From: Rhodoferax sp.
GTDB taxonomy: Bacteria; Pseudomonadota; Gammaproteobacteria; Burkholderiales; Burkholderiaceae_C
Reading direction: 5' to 3'
DNA: 64,000 nt
Assembly (NCBI GenBank): GCA_019449595.1
Contig: JAGRPL010000004.1
Coordinates: forward strand, 744,001 to 808,000
This document shows positions 25,567-35,379 of this stretch, piece after piece. The translations under genes and the position numbers were made by a program. Under the pieces are notes generated by a model. The model had not been told where the DNA came from. It saw nothing but the letters and a program-made list of their open reading frames with translations, and searched no databases. Positions within the stretch are counted from its first letter, which is position 1. The number at the start of each line of letters is the position of its first letter.

Positions 25567-28500
25567 ATGTCCGACCAGCATCTGCACCCCGAGAAGGGGT
25601 TCAACCTCTCGCGTTGGGCGGTGGACCATGTTCCGCTGACCAAGTTCCTGATGATCGTGCTCATGGTTCTGGGCACGGCGGCCTTCTTCCAGCTCGGGCA
25701 GGATGAAGATCCGCCCTTTGTCTTTCGCCTGATGGTGGTGCGCGCCTTCTGGCCCGGCGCCACCGCCCAGCAGATGGCCGAGCAGGTGACCGACAAGATC
25801 GAGCGCACCCTGCAGGAAGTGCCCAACGCCGACAAGATCCGCAGCTATTCCAAGCCCGGTGAGACCACCATCCTGTTCCAGGTGAAGGACTCCACCCGCG
25901 GCGCCGACGTGGCCAACACCTGGTACACGGTGCGCAAGAAGGTGGGCGACATGCGCTACACCTTGCCCGGCGGTGTGCAGGGCCCGTTCTTCAACGACGA
26001 ATTTGGTGATGTGTACGGCGTGATCTACGCCCTGCAGGCCGATGGCTTCTCCGATGCCGAGGTCAAGACCTTTGCCGACGACGTGCGTCAGAAGCTGCTC
26101 AAGGTGGCCGACGTCAACAAGGTCGAGCTCTATGGTGTGCAGGACGAAAAGCTCTACATCGAGATCTCGCAGAAGCGCCTGGCCCAGCTGGGGCTGGACA
26201 TGAACCAGGTGCTGGCCCAGCTCAACCAGCAGAACGCCATCGAAGGCGCCGGCACGATGCAGACGCCGGTGGATGTGCTGCAGGTGCGCGTGGGCGGCCA
26301 GTTCGAAGCGGTGGAGGACCTGCGTGCCATGCCCATCCGCGGTGCCAGCGGCAACCAGCTGCGTCTGGGTGACATTGCCGAGGTCAAGCGCGGTTACGTC
26401 GACCCGGCCCAGGTCAAGGTACGTTACCAGGGCAAGCAGATCATTGGCATGGGCGTGTCCATGAACAAGGGTGGCGACATCATCGCCATGGGCAAGGCGC
26501 TCAAGGTCGCCACCGAGAAGATCGGCGCCACCTTGCCGGCTGGCATCCGGCTGGTTGAAGTGCAGGATCAACCCACGGCCGTGGCCAAGTCGGTCAATGA
26601 ATTCATTGGCGTGCTGATCGAGGCGGTGGTGGTGGTGCTGGGCGTGAGTTTCCTCAGCCTGGGGCTGCACAAGCGCGAGGGCCAGCACCCGTTGTGGCGG
26701 CGCTGGTACGTGGACTTTCGCCCCGGCCTGGTGGTGGGTATCACCATTCCGCTGGTGCTGGCGGTCACCTTCCTGGGCATGCAGTACTGGGGCATAGGCC
26801 TGCACAAGATATCGCTGGGCTCGCTGATCATCGCCCTGGGCTTGTTGGTGGACGACGCCATCATTGCCGTGGAAATGATGGTGCGCAAGATGGAGGAGGG
26901 CTACGACAAGGTGCGCGCGGCCACCTTCGCCTACGAGATCACGGCCATGCCCATGCTGACGGGCACGCTGATCACCGCCGTGGGCTTCCTGCCCATCGGC
27001 ATCGCCCGCTCGTCCACGGGCGAGTACACCTTCGCCATCTTCGGCGTGACGGTTCTGGCGTTGGTTCTGAGCTGGTTCGTATCGGTGTATTTCGTGCCGT
27101 ACCTGGGTACGGTGCTGCTCAAGGTGAAGCCGCATGCCGCCGCGCAGCAGTCACCGGGCCAAGAGACCACGGGCGGCCAGCCGCACGAGCTGTTTGACAC
27201 CCCGTTCTACAACACCTTCCGCAAGGCTGTGAACTGGTGCGTGCAGCACCGCTGGATGACCATTGGCGCCACGGTGCTGATGTTTGCGCTGGGCATTGCT
27301 GGCATGGGCAAGGTGCAGCAGCAGTTCTTCCCCGACTCCTCGCGCCCGGAAATCCTGCTGGACGTGTGGTACCCGGAAGGCACGGCTTTCGCCGCCAACG
27401 AGGAAACCACCAAGCGCATCGAGGCGCGCCTCATGCAGGAGTCCGACGTGCAGAGCGTCACCACCTGGGTGGGCTCGGGCGTGCCACGCTTCTACCTGCC
27501 GCTGGATGCCATCTTCCAGCAGAGCAATGTGTCGCAGATCATCATCCAGCCCAAGGACCTGAAGCTGCGCGAGCCCCTGCGCGTGCGTTTGCAGACGCTG
27601 GTGGCGCAGGAGTTCCCCGAGGTGCGGGCCCGTATCAAGATCCTGCCCAACGGCCCACCGGTGCCGTATCCGGTGCAGTTCCGCGTGGTCGGCGGTGAGC
27701 CGCAGGTGCTGCGCGCGCGCGCCGACGAGGTCAAGGCCATCCTGCGCGCCAGCACCAACATGCGCGGCGTGAATGACAACTGGAACGAGTCGGTCAAGGT
27801 GCTGCGCCTGGAAGTGGACCAGACCAAGGCACGCGCCCTGGGCGTGACCAGCCAGTCCATCGCCCAGGCCTCCAAGACCATCCTGTCGGGGACCACCGTG
27901 GGCCAGTACCGCGAGGGTGACAAGCTGATCGACATCGTGCTGCGCCAGCCGCTGGACGAGCGCAATGCCATCACCGACATCGGTAACGCCTACCTGCCCA
28001 CGGCCAGTGGCAAGTCGATTCCGCTGACGCAGATCGCCAAGCCCACTTTTGCGTGGGAGCCGGGCGTGATGTGGCGCGACGGGCGTGATTACTCCATCAC
28101 GGTGCAGGGCGACATCGTGGAAGGCCTGCAGGGTGCCACCGTCACAGCCGAGCTGCTGCCCAAGTTGCGGGCACTGGAAGCCGGCTGGAAGGCCAAGGGC
28201 CTGACGGCGTATCGCATCGAGGTGGCCGGCGCCGTGGAAGAGAGCAGCAAGGGCTCGGCGTCCATTGCAGCCGGTATTCCCGTCATGCTGTTCGTCACTT
28301 TCACGCTGCTGATGCTGCAGCTGCACAGCTTCAGCCGCGCCATGCTGGTGTTCCTGACCGGCCCGCTCGGTATTGCCGGTGTGGCTGCGGCCCTGCTGGT
28401 TTCCGGCCGACCGTTTGGCTTTGTGGCCTTGCTGGGCGTGATTGCCCTGATGGGCATGATCCAGCGCAACTCGGTGATTCTGATCGACCAGATCGAGCAG

Positions 28501-28752
28501 GACCGTGCTGCCGGTGTGCCGACCTGGGACGCCATTGTGGAGTCCGCCGTGCGCCGGCTGCGCCCCATCGTGCTGACGGCCGCCGCTGCCGTGTTGGCGA
28601 TGATTCCGCTGTCGCGCTCGGTTTTCTGGGGCCCCATGGCGGTCGCCATCATGGGCGGGCTGGTCGTGGCCACGGTGCTGACACTGCTGGCGTTGCCGGC
28701 CATGTACGCGGCGTGGTTCAAAGTGAAGCGGGAGGCTCCCGCAGCAGGTTAA
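25567..28752 (+). CDS. Efflux RND transporter permease subunit
   Basis: Inner-membrane proton-driven pump of 1061 residues with the two-fold RND layout: TM1 near residues 20-40, a large periplasmic loop, TMs 2-7, a second loop and TMs 8-12. The proton-relay Asp pair appears in TM4 as LLVDDAIIAVEMM. It resembles AcrB/TriC-like multidrug exporters more than CzcA-like metal pumps; the substrate is unknown. No outer-membrane factor gene follows, so the pump must use a channel encoded elsewhere. Confidence 0.94.
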   Translation: MSDQHLHPEKGFNLSRWAVDHVPLTKFLMIVLMVLGTAAFFQLGQDEDPPFVFRLMVVRAFWPGATAQQMAEQVTDKIERTLQEVPNADKIRSYSKPGETTILFQVKDSTRGADVANTWYTVRKKVGDMRYTLPGGVQGPFFNDEFGDVYGVIYALQADGFSDAEVKTFADDVRQKLLKVADVNKVELYGVQDEKLYIEISQKRLAQLGLDMNQVLAQLNQQNAIEGAGTMQTPVDVLQVRVGGQFEAVEDLRAMPIRGASGNQLRLGDIAEVKRGYVDPAQVKVRYQGKQIIGMGVSMNKGGDIIAMGKALKVATEKIGATLPAGIRLVEVQDQPTAVAKSVNEFIGVLIEAVVVVLGVSFLSLGLHKREGQHPLWRRWYVDFRPGLVVGITIPLVLAVTFLGMQYWGIGLHKISLGSLIIALGLLVDDAIIAVEMMVRKMEEGYDKVRAATFAYEITAMPMLTGTLITAVGFLPIGIARSSTGEYTFAIFGVTVLALVLSWFVSVYFVPYLGTVLLKVKPHAAAQQSPGQETTGGQPHELFDTPFYNTFRKAVNWCVQHRWMTIGATVLMFALGIAGMGKVQQQFFPDSSRPEILLDVWYPEGTAFAANEETTKRIEARLMQESDVQSVTTWVGSGVPRFYLPLDAIFQQSNVSQIIIQPKDLKLREPLRVRLQTLVAQEFPEVRARIKILPNGPPVPYPVQFRVVGGEPQVLRARADEVKAILRASTNMRGVNDNWNESVKVLRLEVDQTKARALGVTSQSIAQASKTILSGTTVGQYREGDKLIDIVLRQPLDERNAITDIGNAYLPTASGKSIPLTQIAKPTFAWEPGVMWRDGRDYSITVQGDIVEGLQGATVTAELLPKLRALEAGWKAKGLTAYRIEVAGAVEESSKGSASIAAGIPVMLFVTFTLLMLQLHSFSRAMLVFLTGPLGIAGVAAALLVSGRPFGFVALLGVIALMGMIQRNSVILIDQIEQDRAAGVPTWDAIVESAVRRLRPIVLTAAAAVLAMIPLSRSVFWGPMAVAIMGGLVVATVLTLLALPAMYAAWFKVKREAPAAG

Positions 28753-28781
28753 AATAGCCGGTTGACCGATTTCAAGTGGGT

Positions 28782-28839
28782 GGTCAAAACCATGCAGGCT
28801 GTGTCTGCACGGGTTTTTGACCCCCCATTTTTGTTTTTT
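28782..28839 (+). terminator. Terminator-like hairpin after RND pump, with alternative pairing
   Basis: GGTCAAAACC (28782-28791) pairs with GGTTTTTGACC (28812-28822), with an inner TGCAG/CTGCA stem, followed by a T-rich run (28828-28839). An extra TTGACC at 28762 could pair with GGTCAA instead. Confidence 0.6.
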
Positions 28840-28926
28840 GCGCGGGTGGCGAAATTGGTAGACGCACCAGGTTTAGGTCCTGACGCTGGCAACAGTGTGG
28901 GGGTTCGAGTCCCCCCCCGCGCACCA
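28840..28926 (+). tRNA. leuW: tRNA-Leu(TAG)
   Basis: An 87-nt cloverleaf with acceptor GCGCGGG / CCCGCGC, D-arm GGCGAAATTGGTAGAC, anticodon loop TTTAGGT (TAG), class II variable arm, T-arm GGGTTCGAGTCCC and encoded CCA. Confidence 0.95.
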
Positions 28927-28994
28927 TCCAGGCATGGCATTTCCGCAATGTCGCAGGTGAAAGCCCTGCAAACACCAATATTTAGGAGTGAATC

Positions 28995-30305
28995 ATGGCC
29001 GTTACTGTAGAAACTCTGGAAAAGCTGGAGCGAAAAATCACGCTGACACTGCCCGTGGGCGTGATCCAGTCGGAGGTGGAGTCCCGTTTGCGCAAGCTGG
29101 CGCGCACGGTCAAGATGGACGGTTTCCGTCCCGGCAAGGTCCCCATGAACGTGGTGGCCCAGCGCTATGGCTATTCGGTCCACTACGAAGTGATGAACGA
29201 CAAGGTCGGTGAGGCTTTCTCCACCGCGGCCAACGAAGCCCAGCTGCGCGTGGCCGGTCAGCCCCGCATTACCGAGAACGAAGCGTCGCCCGAAGGCCAG
29301 ATGGCTTTTGATGCGGTGTTTGAGGTGTTCCCGGAGGTCAAGATCGGCGATCTGTCCACGGCTGAAGTGGAAAAGATCAGCACCGAAGTGACGGAAGAAG
29401 CCATCGACAAGACCGTGGACATCCTGCGCAAGCAGCGCCGCAGCTTCGCCCAGCGCGCCCAGGACGCCGCAGCCCAGGACACCGACCGCGTGACGGTGGA
29501 CTTCGAAGGCAAGATCGACGGTGAACCCTTTGCCGGCGGCAAGGCCGAGGCCTTCCAGTTCATCGTGGGCGATGGCCAGATGCTCAAGGAGTTTGAAAAC
29601 GCCGTGCGTGGCATGAAGTCGGGCGAGAGCAAGACGTTCCCGCTGGCGTTCCCTGCGGATTACCATGGCAAGGATGTGGCCGGCAAGACCGCCGACTTCC
29701 TGGTGACCCTGAAGAAGGTGGAAGCCGCTCATCTGCCCGAAGTGGACGACGCACTGGCCAAGTCCCTGGGCATCGCCGAAGCCACCGTGGCCGGCCTGCG
29801 TGCCGATATTCGCAAGAACCTGGAGCGCGAGGTCAAATACCGCCTGCTGGCCCGCAACAAGCAAGTCGTGATGGATGCCTTGCTGTCCAAGGCCGAACTC
29901 GATCTGCCCAAATCCAGCGTGCAGGGCGAGCTTGAGCGCATGGTTGAAGGCGCGCGCGCCGACCTGAAGCAGCGCGGCATCAAGGACGCCGACAAGGCGC
30001 CCATCCCCGAAGACATGTTCCGTCCCCAGGCCGAGCGCCGCGTGCGGCTGGGTCTGGTGGTGGCCGAGCTGGTGCACAGCAACGGACTGCAAGCCAAGCC
30101 CGAGCAGATCAAGGCCCACATTGACGAACTGGCCGCCAGCTACGAAAAGCCGGCTGACGTGGTGCGCTGGTACTACAGCGACAACCGCCGCATGGCTGAA
30201 GTCGAGGCGGTGGTGATTGAGAACAACGTCACCGACTTTGTGTTGTCCAAGGCCAAGGTCAGCGACAAATCCATCTCCTTCGACGAGCTGATGGGCCAAA
30301 ACTGA
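28995..30305 (+). CDS. tig: Trigger factor
   Basis: Ribosome-bound chaperone and prolyl isomerase of 436 residues. The N-terminal ribosome-binding domain holds GFRPGKVP, a variant of the GFRxGKxP signature; the FKBP-like domain is near residues 155-245 (DRVTVDFEGKIDGEPFAGG), and the C-terminal helical arms follow. TAGGAG precedes the ATG. It leads the tig-clpP-clpX-lon quality-control block. Confidence 0.96.
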   Translation: MAVTVETLEKLERKITLTLPVGVIQSEVESRLRKLARTVKMDGFRPGKVPMNVVAQRYGYSVHYEVMNDKVGEAFSTAANEAQLRVAGQPRITENEASPEGQMAFDAVFEVFPEVKIGDLSTAEVEKISTEVTEEAIDKTVDILRKQRRSFAQRAQDAAAQDTDRVTVDFEGKIDGEPFAGGKAEAFQFIVGDGQMLKEFENAVRGMKSGESKTFPLAFPADYHGKDVAGKTADFLVTLKKVEAAHLPEVDDALAKSLGIAEATVAGLRADIRKNLEREVKYRLLARNKQVVMDALLSKAELDLPKSSVQGELERMVEGARADLKQRGIKDADKAPIPEDMFRPQAERRVRLGLVVAELVHSNGLQAKPEQIKAHIDELAASYEKPADVVRWYYSDNRRMAEVEAVVIENNVTDFVLSKAKVSDKSISFDELMGQN

Positions 30306-30440
30306 GTGCCAGTTCGCTGAAAAGGCGAACGGCTTGGCGGCATAAGGGGCTTGGGCAGGGCTTGTAGTTCTGCAGGCAAGCCCCATTTGCTTTCAGGGAT
30401 TGGTTTTTCGGTACAGTAAGTATCCTTCTTTGGAGACGCT

Positions 30441-31070
30441 ATGAATGTGAAATACGGAGCGGCAGGCAACATGGAAACACAGGCACTGGGCATGATCCCC
30501 ATGGTCATCGAGCAGTCGGGCAGGGGCGAGCGGTCCTACGACATCTACTCGCGCCTGCTCAAGGAGCGGGTGATCTTCCTGGTGGGCCCGGTCAACGACC
30601 AGACCGCCAATCTGGTGGTGGCACAGCTCCTGTTCCTGGAAAGCGAAAACCCGGACAAGGATATTTCGTTCTATATCAACTCACCCGGTGGTTCGGTGAG
30701 TGCGGGCATGGCCATTTATGACACCATGAACTTCATCAAGCCCGACGTGTCCACACTGTGCACCGGCATGGCGGCCAGCATGGGCGCCTTTTTGCTGGCG
30801 GCCGGGGCCAAGGGCAAGCGGTTCTCGTTGCCCAACTCCAAGGTGATGATTCACCAGCCGTCCGGTGGCAGCCAGGGACAGGCAACCGAGATCGAGATTG
30901 CGGCGCGCGAAATCCTGAAGACACGCGAGCAGCTCAACAAGATCTTGGCTGAACGCACCGGGCAGCCCCTGGAGCGCATTGCGAAGGATACGGAGCGCGA
31001 CTATTACATGTCGGCCGAGGAATCCAAGGAGTATGGCCTGATCGATCAGGTCATTTCCAAGCGCGCTTGA
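30441..31070 (+). CDS. clpP: ATP-dependent Clp protease proteolytic subunit
   Basis: Serine protease that forms the tetradecameric chamber with ClpX or ClpA (both encoded here). The 209 residues have Ser113 in GMAASMGA and His138 in MIHQPSGG, 25 residues apart as in E. coli. An N-terminal propeptide of about 12-15 residues (before GMIPMVIEQ) is probably removed. A leader of 135 nt with a GGGGCTTG...CAAGCCCC inverted repeat separates it from tig. Confidence 0.96.
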   Translation: MNVKYGAAGNMETQALGMIPMVIEQSGRGERSYDIYSRLLKERVIFLVGPVNDQTANLVVAQLLFLESENPDKDISFYINSPGGSVSAGMAIYDTMNFIKPDVSTLCTGMAASMGAFLLAAGAKGKRFSLPNSKVMIHQPSGGSQGQATEIEIAAREILKTREQLNKILAERTGQPLERIAKDTERDYYMSAEESKEYGLIDQVISKRA

Positions 31071-31100
31071 GATAGAAAAGACACCGTTCAAGCGGTATGT

Positions 31101-31123
31101 GGGGCGGCGCGGCCGCCCCTTTT
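31101..31123 (+). terminator. Hairpin between clpP and clpX
   Basis: GGGGCGGC-GCG-GCCGCCCC followed by TTTT. The short T run suggests partial termination, so clpX may also have its own promoter. Confidence 0.6.
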
Positions 31124-31168
31124 GTATTTGAGTATCATTCGGGCATTCACCGAAAAGGCAGTCACCCC

Positions 31169-32434
31169 ATGGCCGAGAAAAAAGGCTCTTCCAGCGAAAA
31201 AACCCTGTACTGCTCGTTTTGTGGCAAGAGTCAGCACGAGGTCAAGAAACTGATCGCAGGACCATCGGTGTTTGTGTGCGATGAGTGCATTGACCTGTGC
31301 AACGAGATCATCCGCGACGAGTTGCCCGCCACGACCGAAGGCGCCGAGGCGCGCAGCGATCTGCCCACGCCATCGGAAATCAAGGCCAATCTCGACAACT
31401 ACGTGATCGGGCAGGAACCCGCCAAACGGACGCTGGCCGTGGCGGTGTACAACCACTACAAGCGCCTGCGCCACAAGGAAAAAGCCAAGAAAGACGATGT
31501 GGAGCTGGCCAAGAGCAACATCCTGCTCATCGGTCCCACCGGATCGGGCAAGACCCTGCTGGCGCAAACCCTGGCACGCATGCTGGATGTGCCCTTCGTC
31601 ATGGCGGACGCCACCACACTGACCGAAGCCGGTTACGTGGGCGAGGACGTGGAGAACATTGTCCTCAAGCTCCTGCAGAGTTGCAATTACGACGTGGAGC
31701 GGGCCCAGCGCGGGATCGTCTATATCGACGAAATCGACAAAATTTCCCGCAAGTCCGACAACCCCTCCATCACCCGTGATGTGTCGGGCGAGGGCGTGCA
31801 ACAGGCGTTGCTGAAGCTCATCGAAGGCACCATGGCCAGCGTGCCGCCCCAGGGCGGACGCAAGCACCCCAACCAGGACTTCGTGCAGATCGACACGACC
31901 AACATCCTGTTCATCTGTGGCGGCGCGTTTGCGGGGCTGGAGAAGGTCATCGAGGCCCGTACCCAGTCCTCGGGCATCGGGTTTGGTGCCACGGTCCAGA
32001 GCAAGCAGCAGCGTAGCCTGACCGATGTGTTCAAGGAAGTGGAACCCGAGGACCTGATCAAGTTCGGGTTGATTCCCGAGCTGGTGGGCCGCATGCCGGT
32101 GGTGGCTGCCTTGGCCGAGTTGACCGAAGATGCGCTGGTGCAGATTCTCACCGAACCCAAGAACGCCCTGGTCAAGCAGTACACCAAGCTGCTGGCCCTG
32201 GAAGGTGCGGAACTCGAAATCCGTCCGGCGGCACTCAAGGCGATTGCCCGCAAGGCACTGGCCCGCAAGACGGGTGCCCGCGGCCTGCGCTCGATCCTGG
32301 AGCAGTCCCTGATTGACACCATGTACGAGCTGCCCAACGCCACCAATGTGGAAAAAGTGGTGGTGGACGAGACCACCATCGACGAAAACAAGCCACCGCT
32401 GCTCGTTTACCGCGATATCGCCAAGAAGGCGTGA
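31169..32434 (+). CDS. clpX: ATP-dependent Clp protease ATP-binding subunit ClpX
   Basis: AAA+ unfoldase of 421 residues that feeds ClpP. The N-terminal zinc-binding domain has YCSFC and VCDECIDLC, Walker A is GPTGSGKT, Walker [11 protein letters not shown], and the ClpP-contacting loop is IGFGA. Start 31169 gives the conserved [11 protein letters not shown]; a longer frame begins in the terminator hairpin region. Confidence 0.97.
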   Translation: MAEKKGSSSEKTLYCSFCGKSQHEVKKLIAGPSVFVCDECIDLCNEIIRDELPATTEGAEARSDLPTPSEIKANLDNYVIGQEPAKRTLAVAVYNHYKRLRHKEKAKKDDVELAKSNILLIGPTGSGKTLLAQTLARMLDVPFVMADATTLTEAGYVGEDVENIVLKLLQSCNYDVERAQRGIVYIDEIDKISRKSDNPSITRDVSGEGVQQALLKLIEGTMASVPPQGGRKHPNQDFVQIDTTNILFICGGAFAGLEKVIEARTQSSGIGFGATVQSKQQRSLTDVFKEVEPEDLIKFGLIPELVGRMPVVAALAELTEDALVQILTEPKNALVKQYTKLLALEGAELEIRPAALKAIARKALARKTGARGLRSILEQSLIDTMYELPNATNVEKVVVDETTIDENKPPLLVYRDIAKKA

Positions 32435-32485
32435 GGCCGGGGCGCACAAATGCCTGATATGACAGGTTTTTGCGCAGGTTTATTT

Positions 32486-32534
32486 GAATTTTCAAGCCAC
32501 TGCTGCTTTGATAATGGCAGTGCGCTTGAAATTC
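32486..32534. promoter_or_regulatory. Long inverted repeat in clpX-lon intergenic region
   Basis: Left arm GAATTTTCAAGC plus CACTGC, right arm GCAGTG plus GCTTGAAATTC, with a 13-nt loop and one bulge on each side. It is not followed by a T run, so it is not a classic terminator. Its right arm contains the -35 of the putative lon heat-shock promoter. Confidence 0.6.
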
Positions 32535-32550
32535 AGGCTTCACGGACCAT
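32525..32550 (+). promoter_or_regulatory. Putative sigma-32 promoter of lon
   Basis: CTTGAA (32525-32530), 14-nt spacer, GACCAT (32545-32550), close to the CTTGAA-N11-16-CCCCAT heat-shock pattern. It lies 28 nt before the lon ATG. Confidence 0.5.
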
Positions 32551-32577
32551 ATTCAACAGGTAACTAAGAGGTTCCCC

Positions 32578-35019
32578 ATGTCTGGCCATATTACTTTGCC
32601 TGCTCTCCCGATTGAACTGCCGCTGTTGCCTTTGCGTGACGTGGTGGTGTTCCCGCACATGGTCATTCCCCTGTTTGTGGGGCGCCCCAAGAGCATCAAG
32701 GCTCTGGAAGCCGCCATGGAAGCGGACCGGCGCATCATGCTGGTGGCCCAGAAGGCTGCCGCCAAGGATGACCCCGTGGTGTCCGACATGTTCGATGTCG
32801 GCTGCGTATCCACCATCCTGCAAATGCTCAAGCTGCCCGACGGCACCGTCAAGGTGCTGGTGGAAGGTCATCAGCGGGCATCGGTCAACCAGATCGAGGA
32901 GGGCGAGTCTCATTTCACGGCCAATGTGACCCCTATCGAGGCCGCGGCCGACGGTACGGGAAAAGGCCACGGGAAGGCCAGCGAGGTGGAAGCCCTGCGC
33001 CGTGCCGTCATGCAGCAGTTTGACCAGTACGTCAAACTCAACAAGAAGATTCCGCCCGAGATCCTGACCTCCATTTCCAGCATTGACGATGCTGGTCGCC
33101 TGGCCGACACCATTGCGGCCCATCTGCCCCTGAAGCTTGACAGCAAACAGGCCGTGCTGGGGCTTTCCAGCGTGAAGGACCGACTGGAGAACCTGTTCGA
33201 GCAAATCGAACGCGAAGTTGACATCCTGAATGTGGACAAGAAGATCCGCGGACGCGTCAAGCGCCAGATGGAGAAGAACCAACGCGACTTCTACCTGAAC
33301 GAACAGGTCAAGGCCATCCAGAAGGAGCTTGGCGAGGGCGAAGAGGGCGCGGACATCGAGGAGATCGAGAAAAAGATCAAGGCCGCCAAGATGCCCAAGG
33401 AGGCGCTCAAGAAGGCGGAAGCCGAGCTGAAGAAACTCAAGCTCATGTCGCCCATGTCGGCCGAGGCTACCGTGGTGCGCAATTACATCGATGTGCTGGT
33501 AGGCCTGCCCTGGACGGCCAAGACCAAGATCAAGCACAACCTGGCGAATGCCGAGGCAGTGCTCAACGAAGACCACTACGGACTGGACAAGGTCAAGGAC
33601 CGCATTCTGGAATACCTCGCGGTGCAACAGCGCGTGGACAAGGTCAAGGCCCCCATTCTGTGCCTGGTGGGCCCTCCGGGTGTGGGCAAGACGTCGCTGG
33701 GTCAGTCCATTGCCAAGGCCACCGGGCGCAAGTACGTGCGCATGGCCCTGGGCGGCATGCGCGACGAGGCCGAAATCCGCGGCCACCGCCGCACCTACAT
33801 TGGCGCCATGCCAGGCAAGGTGCTGCAGAGCCTGACCAAGGTGGGTACGCGTAACCCCCTGTTCCTGCTCGACGAAATCGACAAGCTGGGAACCGACTTC
33901 CGTGGCGACCCCAGCAGCGCGCTGCTGGAGGTGCTGGACCCGGAGCAGAACCACAAGTTCGGCGATCACTATGTCGAGGTCGACTACGACTTGAGTGATG
34001 TGATGTTTGTGGCCACCTCCAACTCCATGAACATCCCATCGGCCCTGCTGGACCGTATGGAAGTGATTCGTCTCTCGGGCTACACCGAAGACGAAAAGAC
34101 CAATATCGCCATCACCTACCTGCTGCCCAAGCAGATGAAGAACAACGGCGTCAAGGACTCCGAACTGGCGATTGCCGAAGACGCCGTGCGCGACATCGTG
34201 CGGTACTACACCCGCGAAGCCGGTGTGCGCTCCCTGGAGCGGGAACTGTCCAAGATCTGCCGCAAGGTGGTGAAGGGCCTGCTGCTGAAGAAGCTGGAGC
34301 CGCAGGTCAAGGTGACCGCGGACAACCTGAACGACTATCTGGGCGTGCGCAAGTACACCTACGGACGCGCAGAGCAGCAGAACCAGGTGGGGCAGGTGGT
34401 CGGGCTGGCGTGGACCGAAGTGGGCGGCGATTTGCTGACCATCGAGGCTGCGCTGACACCGGGCAAGGGTGTCATCACCCGCACCGGCTCCCTCGGTGAT
34501 GTGATGAAAGAGTCCGTCGAGGCCGCGCGCACCGTGGTGCGCAGCCGGGCGCGCCGTTTGGGCATCAAGGACGAAGTGTTCGAGAAGAAGGACATTCACA
34601 TCCACGTGCCGGACGGTGCAACTCCCAAGGATGGCCCCAGTGCGGGTGCTGCCATGACCACGGCGTTTGTGTCGGCCCTGACAGGCATTCCGGTGCGTGG
34701 CGATGTGGCCATGACGGGTGAGATTACCTTGCGCGGCGAGGTCACCGAGATCGGTGGCCTGAAGGAAAAATTGCTGGCGGCATTGCGCGGTGGCATCAAG
34801 ACGGTGCTGATTCCGGAAGCCAACGCAAAGGACCTGCAGGACATTCCCGAGAACGTGAAGAATGGTCTGGAGATTGTCCCGGTTCGCTGGATCGACAAAG
34901 TCCTGGAACTGGCGCTGGAAACCCTGCCCGTGCCCTTGCCGGAAGAAGAGGTTGTGGCTGTGGCGGCGACGCCGGCGGCAGTTCCTGCGGTACAATCGCA
35001 GGATTCGATCAAGCATTGA
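32578..35019 (+). CDS. lon: ATP-dependent protease Lon
   Basis: Cytoplasmic AAA+ serine protease of 813 residues. The LAN substrate domain covers about 12-205 (LPLLPLRDVVVFPHMVIPL), Walker A is GPPGVGKTS, Walker B FLLDEIDKL, and the proteolytic dyad is Ser688 (DGPSAG) with Lys731 (GGLKEK). Length and spacing match the family. AGAGG precedes ATG 32578. A putative heat-shock promoter and large hairpin lie upstream. Confidence 0.97.
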   Translation: MSGHITLPALPIELPLLPLRDVVVFPHMVIPLFVGRPKSIKALEAAMEADRRIMLVAQKAAAKDDPVVSDMFDVGCVSTILQMLKLPDGTVKVLVEGHQRASVNQIEEGESHFTANVTPIEAAADGTGKGHGKASEVEALRRAVMQQFDQYVKLNKKIPPEILTSISSIDDAGRLADTIAAHLPLKLDSKQAVLGLSSVKDRLENLFEQIEREVDILNVDKKIRGRVKRQMEKNQRDFYLNEQVKAIQKELGEGEEGADIEEIEKKIKAAKMPKEALKKAEAELKKLKLMSPMSAEATVVRNYIDVLVGLPWTAKTKIKHNLANAEAVLNEDHYGLDKVKDRILEYLAVQQRVDKVKAPILCLVGPPGVGKTSLGQSIAKATGRKYVRMALGGMRDEAEIRGHRRTYIGAMPGKVLQSLTKVGTRNPLFLLDEIDKLGTDFRGDPSSALLEVLDPEQNHKFGDHYVEVDYDLSDVMFVATSNSMNIPSALLDRMEVIRLSGYTEDEKTNIAITYLLPKQMKNNGVKDSELAIAEDAVRDIVRYYTREAGVRSLERELSKICRKVVKGLLLKKLEPQVKVTADNLNDYLGVRKYTYGRAEQQNQVGQVVGLAWTEVGGDLLTIEAALTPGKGVITRTGSLGDVMKESVEAARTVVRSRARRLGIKDEVFEKKDIHIHVPDGATPKDGPSAGAAMTTAFVSALTGIPVRGDVAMTGEITLRGEVTEIGGLKEKLLAALRGGIKTVLIPEANAKDLQDIPENVKNGLEIVPVRWIDKVLELALETLPVPLPEEEVVAVAATPAAVPAVQSQDSIKH

Positions 35020-35056
35020 ACGGATAGCGAGGCGGTCAGCAAAATTTTTCGGAAGT

Positions 35057-35087
35057 TTGCAAAAAACCTAAAAAACCACGCTATAAT
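35057..35087 (+). promoter_or_regulatory. Promoter of the tRNA-Gly gene (possibly tRNA cluster)
   Basis: A perfect -10 TATAAT at 35082-35087 with a weak -35 TTGCAA at 35057-35062 (19-nt spacer), 15 nt before the tRNA-Gly 5' end. Confidence 0.6.
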
Positions 35088-35101
35088 TTGAGGCTTGAAA
35101 C

Positions 35102-35177
35102 GCGGGAATAGCTCAGTTGGTAGAGCGCAACCTTGCCAAGGTTGAGGTCGAGAGTTCGAGACTCTTTTCCCGCTCCA
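35102..35177 (+). tRNA. glyV: tRNA-Gly(GCC)
   Basis: A 76-nt cloverleaf: acceptor GCGGGAA / TTCCCGC, anticodon GCC between CCTT and AAGG, T-arm GAGTTCGAGACTC, discriminator T and encoded CCA. Confidence 0.96.
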
Positions 35178-35186
35178 TATTTTAGA

Positions 35187-35214
35187 AAAGGGAAGCAAGC
35201 AGCTTCCCTTTTTC
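35187..35214 (+). terminator. Intrinsic terminator after tRNA-Gly
   Basis: 10-bp stem AAAGGGAAGC / GCTTCCCTTT with a 5-nt loop and following T residues. Confidence 0.8.
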
Positions 35215-35232
35215 TTTAGGTGAAGACAGAGC

Positions 35233-35306
35233 GGCGCGGTAGCAAAGCGGTTATGCCCCGGATTGCAAATCCGGTTAGTCCGGTTCGACTCCGGACCGCG
35301 CCTCCA
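35233..35306 (+). tRNA. cysT: tRNA-Cys(GCA)
   Basis: A 74-nt cloverleaf: acceptor GGCGCGG / CCGCGCC, anticodon GCA in GATTGCAAATC, T-arm CCGGTTCGACTCCGG, encoded CCA. Confidence 0.96.
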
Positions 35307-35325
35307 GTATTTATTTGGTCCTCAG

Positions 35326-35357
35326 TGCCCCGTCAACGTTCGCTGATGGGGCATTTT
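35326..35357 (+). terminator. Intrinsic terminator between tRNA-Cys and tRNA-Leu
   Basis: TGCCCCGTCA / TGATGGGGCA stem (one G-U pair) with an 8-nt loop and T5. Confidence 0.8.
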
Positions 35358-35379
35358 TGTTTCACAATAGACCGAACGC

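Noticed and set aside
28749..30386. A 545-residue minus-strand frame over tig and tRNA-Leu
   Set aside because: It crosses a tRNA gene and runs opposite trigger factor.
32533..35016. An 827-residue minus-strand frame opposite lon
   Set aside because: Antisense shadow of lon without any domain signature.
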